DNA from: Balanoglossus misakiensis
Taxonomy: Eukaryota; Hemichordata
DNA: 64,000 nt
Assembly (NCBI GenBank): GCA_040954595.2
Contig: CM082585.2
Location: forward strand, 8,742,001 to 8,806,000
Reading direction: 5' to 3'
Part shown: piece after piece, positions 61,501 through 64,000 of the stretch
How the letters are laid out: every line of letters starts with the position of its first letter
Numbering within the stretch: position 1 is the first letter of the stretch
Program-made: the position numbers and the translations under genes
The notes under the pieces: generated by a model
Seen by the model: only the letters and a program-made list of their open reading frames with translations
Told to the model about the DNA's origin: nothing
The model's database searches: none

Positions 61501-63499
61501 CATATCGTAATATAATGTAGTTTACATGTATTTCCTTCATACCAAGCGACCCCTGCTGCAGATGAGGAAATAGTTCGTAAATATCACTCTGTCTCTGTCT
61601 CTATTCCTCTCTCCCTCTGTCTCCCTCCCTCCCCTGTCCTCATCCCCTCTCCCTCTTCTACTTATCAAGACAAGTTGGAGACATACTGTGTAATGGCGTC
61701 CTGCTTGTCCTTCAATTGCTGTTGTATCGCCGACAGGCTGCCTTTCAACGTATTCAATTCTTTCGTCTTTTCGTCGTATTTCCATTTCAGATCGGACACG
61801 TCGCGGTTGGCGTTCATCAGTTCCGCTGCAAAGCAAAACAGTCAACAGAAAAATGCATCGGTCGATTTCCTTAGCACCAGAAACACCGCTCAGAAAAGGT
61901 ACGTTGCTTGTAACCATAACTTGACCTTGACTCTCTACAACAGTGTTCAAGTGTTACATAAGATAATACCGTCAGACTGTTACAGTTATATTTTTGTCGG
62001 TTCCCTGTGATTTCTTAAAATTAAATTATACTTACTTTGGAGCTGTTTTACGTCCTGTATAAGTTGTGTTTCACGTGCTACTCTCATCTATAAGGCAAGG
62101 GAAAAATACTTTGTATGGTCATCATAAATTCATCATCATCATCATCATCACCACCACCACCAGCAACACCACCACCGCCATCATCACCATCGCAGCTTAT
62201 GCCGTGACCATTTAGAATTGCAATATAACACTAAACTGCATAGATGCATGACCATTATTATTCCTTGCACTTACCGAAAGAGCGATTTCTAAACCTTCTT
62301 TGACCAAATCCAGTTTGTCGTAGAAATCCAATAAAATCGCCGCCGGTTCTTCTTGCTCCTCCGTTTCCGCATCATTTTCGTCATTTCCGCTTTTGCTGTC
62401 GAGATAATCCGTTCTGATTTTGTTCCATTTTTCCTTATGCTATGAATCAAGGAAACAGAAAGATGTGTGAGCTGTCAACGGATTGCCGTGAAAAAAAAGC
62501 TTGGGTAAGTCTGAACAACTCATACTATTTCATTTTCTCCGTTTGAGAGAAAACCCCGCGCTATTAGCCAAAAATGTTGAAATTCAAACGTGATTTCAAT
62601 GACGTCATACTGTCCAATATCTGCAATGGGTCACAAACAATTTGTAATGAATTGTTGTTGTTTTTTACAACCCTATTTGCCCGAGCTCATGACTCGTTTT
62701 ACGGCGGCTTGGGTTAATTTTTATCGGCAATTGTGACAACTACCCCCAATTAAAGTGAATGAAACCTATGATTTCACGCCTTGGACAATAGAACGTTTCT
62801 ATTCCCTGTGAATGTACGCCATTTTGCCAGGATTTCTTTTAATCCCGGTTTGGAATGTCGAACAATCGCGATTTAGTTGAACCGACTAGCGTCATGAATT
62901 TTGTATGAGAGCAACGACTTGTCATTCCCAAGCTCACAGTTCTATGAAGTCGGTCGTCCGAAAAATCAGATTTCCGAGCGACAATGACATCTACAACTCT
63001 TCCCCACGTGTGGTCGATTTTTATTCGGTATGTCGGATAAAGACCGGAGAAACCAATCGATATCCCGCTGTTTTGTGCATGTCTTTCCTCGATCGATGGC
63101 CGGTGTTTCTCTGAATGAATTCCTGCGTCTCAAACAATGATAGCAACGACAACGTCAATCATAGTGACGTCATCCCATTCTGCCGTGCATTTTGTGTAAA
63201 GCTGATGCTTAGGTTTTTGATTCCTTCACTAATATACTACTACTACTACTACAATGCTGTCACGAACAGAGCTATGAAAACAACCAGAAAACCAAACTGC
63301 CCCCACACAAATATATACTCACCACTCGTTCAAGTCTCTGGCAGATCTCTATGCTTCCAAGCCTCGTCTGTTTCTCGGGGTCTAGATCCAACACGCTGTC
63401 GAAAACGTCCAACACTGCGCAAAGTCCATCCTTCAATTCCTTGAGATTCGCCGACGTGAAGACCAGGGAAGACTTTCCATGTTTGTTTTCCTGCTCCAT
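58548..63499 (-). CDS. Coiled-coil, EF-hand protein with C-terminal CaaX box (543 residues)
   Basis: Thirteen exons on the minus strand: 63499-63323, 62439-62275, 62087-62036, 61825-61687, 61397-61244, 61081-61015, 60761-60626, 60489-60333, 60147-60095, 59914-59760, 59602-59520, 59345-59220, 58715-58548. All junctions are GT-AG and every phase closes. The ATG at 63499 follows an in-frame stop at 63527-63529. Residues 1-110: globular/acidic; about 115-350: charged heptad-like coiled coil with KEKELEQELKDWKRMHEDTK-type sequence; about 380-400: Ser/Asp/Glu-rich linker (SVASDSERSTSE) like casein-kinase-2 substrate sequence. EF-hand loops: 423-434 (LIDEDGKLDIEE, position 1 Leu, probably weak), 458-469 (DTNGDYTLDMSE) and 495-506 (DVDSSDTIDFYE), the last two with good ligands. 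A Lys-rich tail ends KMCVVQ-stop; CVVQ fits the farnesyltransferase CaaX consensus. I infer a calcium-responsive, membrane-attached coiled-coil protein. I cannot name the family. Confidence 0.9.
58549..58562 (-). other. CaaX prenylation motif (CVVQ) at the C terminus
   Basis: The last four codons before TAG read Cys-Val-Val-Gln. Aliphatic residues at both a positions and Gln at X favour farnesyltransferase. Eight Lys/Arg residues lie in the preceding 30, which would strengthen membrane binding. Confidence 0.75.
59008..59088. repeat. Inverted repeat with perfect 13-bp arms (intron of the EF-hand gene)
   Basis: CTCTGCGCTGTAT near 59010-59022 and its exact reverse complement at 59076-59088. The 53-base spacer does not extend the stem, which argues against a microRNA precursor. 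Confidence 0.6.
62130..62190. repeat. ATC/ACC microsatellite (intron of the EF-hand gene)
   Basis: CATCATCAT passing into CACCACCAC and CACCGCCATCATCACCAT. Confidence 0.85.
62440..63322. other. First intron of the EF-hand gene (883 bp), no gene within
   Basis: The largest intron of this gene. It holds two perfect TGACGTCA palindromes (near 62600 and 63165). The short + frames at 62905-63444 have no domain support and are treated as shadows. Confidence 0.6.
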
Positions 63500-64000
63500 T
63501 GCAGTGGTACACACGTGAGGGAAAACTCAAAATGATTCTAGTCCTTTGGGGAAAATTACACTCGGGTAGTAATCCTCGGTATAGGGCTCTTGTTGTATCT
63601 AACGCACTGGTGATCAACAGGTGAGATGGAGCTTACACCTGTAAACAAGTGAAACGGACACGCCGTGAGTGAATTGATGAAATCGACACCGGGCTCACTT
63701 AAATTCAATTTCGCCCCAACGTCCCGTGTGTAAACACAAGTTTAGTATGAGCGCGCTGGAATGCGACGTAACGAGCCAGCAATGCGACCCCGAGATTATT
63801 TGATTTATACAACAATAAATTCAAGCGAAAATCAAATAAAGTACAACCACCCGCGTTGCGTGAATTTACAAGGGTCGTTGAATATTTAGACCTGCGTCGT
63901 GAGTATTTCACCTTTGTAGTTCAGTGGCAGCAGCCTGCGTGCATGGTTTGTAACAAAAGTCGAAACAGACATAAACAACTTATACCTGGAATCCCATACT
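63500..64000. other. Upstream region of the EF-hand gene
   Basis: Contains the 5' UTR start of exon 1 (in-frame stop at 63527) and probably the promoter. Clustered CpGs occur around 63650-63910. No TATA box in a clear position and no other gene detected before the window ends. Confidence 0.45.

Noticed and set aside
63500-63514. Five extra N-terminal codons of the EF-hand gene
   Set aside because: They begin with GTG, not ATG; the first ATG after the upstream in-frame stop is at 63499.

Overview
This is animal nuclear DNA. The genes are split by many spliceosomal GT-AG introns, the coding exons are short (about 50 to 390 bp), and the non-coding DNA is AT-leaning and full of microsatellites, small foldback elements and one larger non-autonomous transposon. 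The recognisable proteins are closest in style to marine invertebrates (for example hemichordate, lancelet, echinoderm or mollusc), but the species cannot be fixed from sequence alone.

Three genes can be supported. (1) A complete FNDC3 (FNDC3A/B family) coding region on the + strand, 36312-46881: 19 coding exons whose phases all close to give 1231 residues, with a proline/glycine-rich N-terminal region, nine fibronectin type III domains and a C-terminal membrane anchor. (2) A small + strand gene ending at 57184, with two coding exons giving a 193-residue, mostly helical protein that I do not recognise. (3) A complete minus-strand gene, 63499 down to 58548: 13 exons and 543 residues, made of a long coiled coil, three C-terminal EF-hands and a terminal CVVQ, which reads as a CaaX prenylation box. 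Genes 2 and 3 converge tail to tail.

Layout: 1-36280 has no convincing coding exon. Because the first coding exon of FNDC3 opens with a splice acceptor, some or all of this stretch is probably 5'-UTR intron and upstream regulatory DNA. It holds a 1.73 kb TTAA-flanked element (4625-6354) carrying repeated nuclear-receptor half-site arrays, plus several MITE-like foldbacks. 36281-46881 is the FNDC3 coding part; 46882 to about 51200 is candidate 3' UTR; 51211-56075 is intergenic or 5' DNA of gene 2; 56076-57184 is gene 2; 57185-58547 is the convergent 3' ends; 58548-63499 is gene 3; and the rest is its upstream region.

A recurrent family of about 93 bp palindromic elements beginning TTAACCCTTTCACC and ending with the reverse complement is scattered through the window (at least two intact copies and several decayed ones). 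It looks like a piggyBac-type MITE. No bacterial-type system, CRISPR array, rRNA, convincing tRNA or viral gene was seen.
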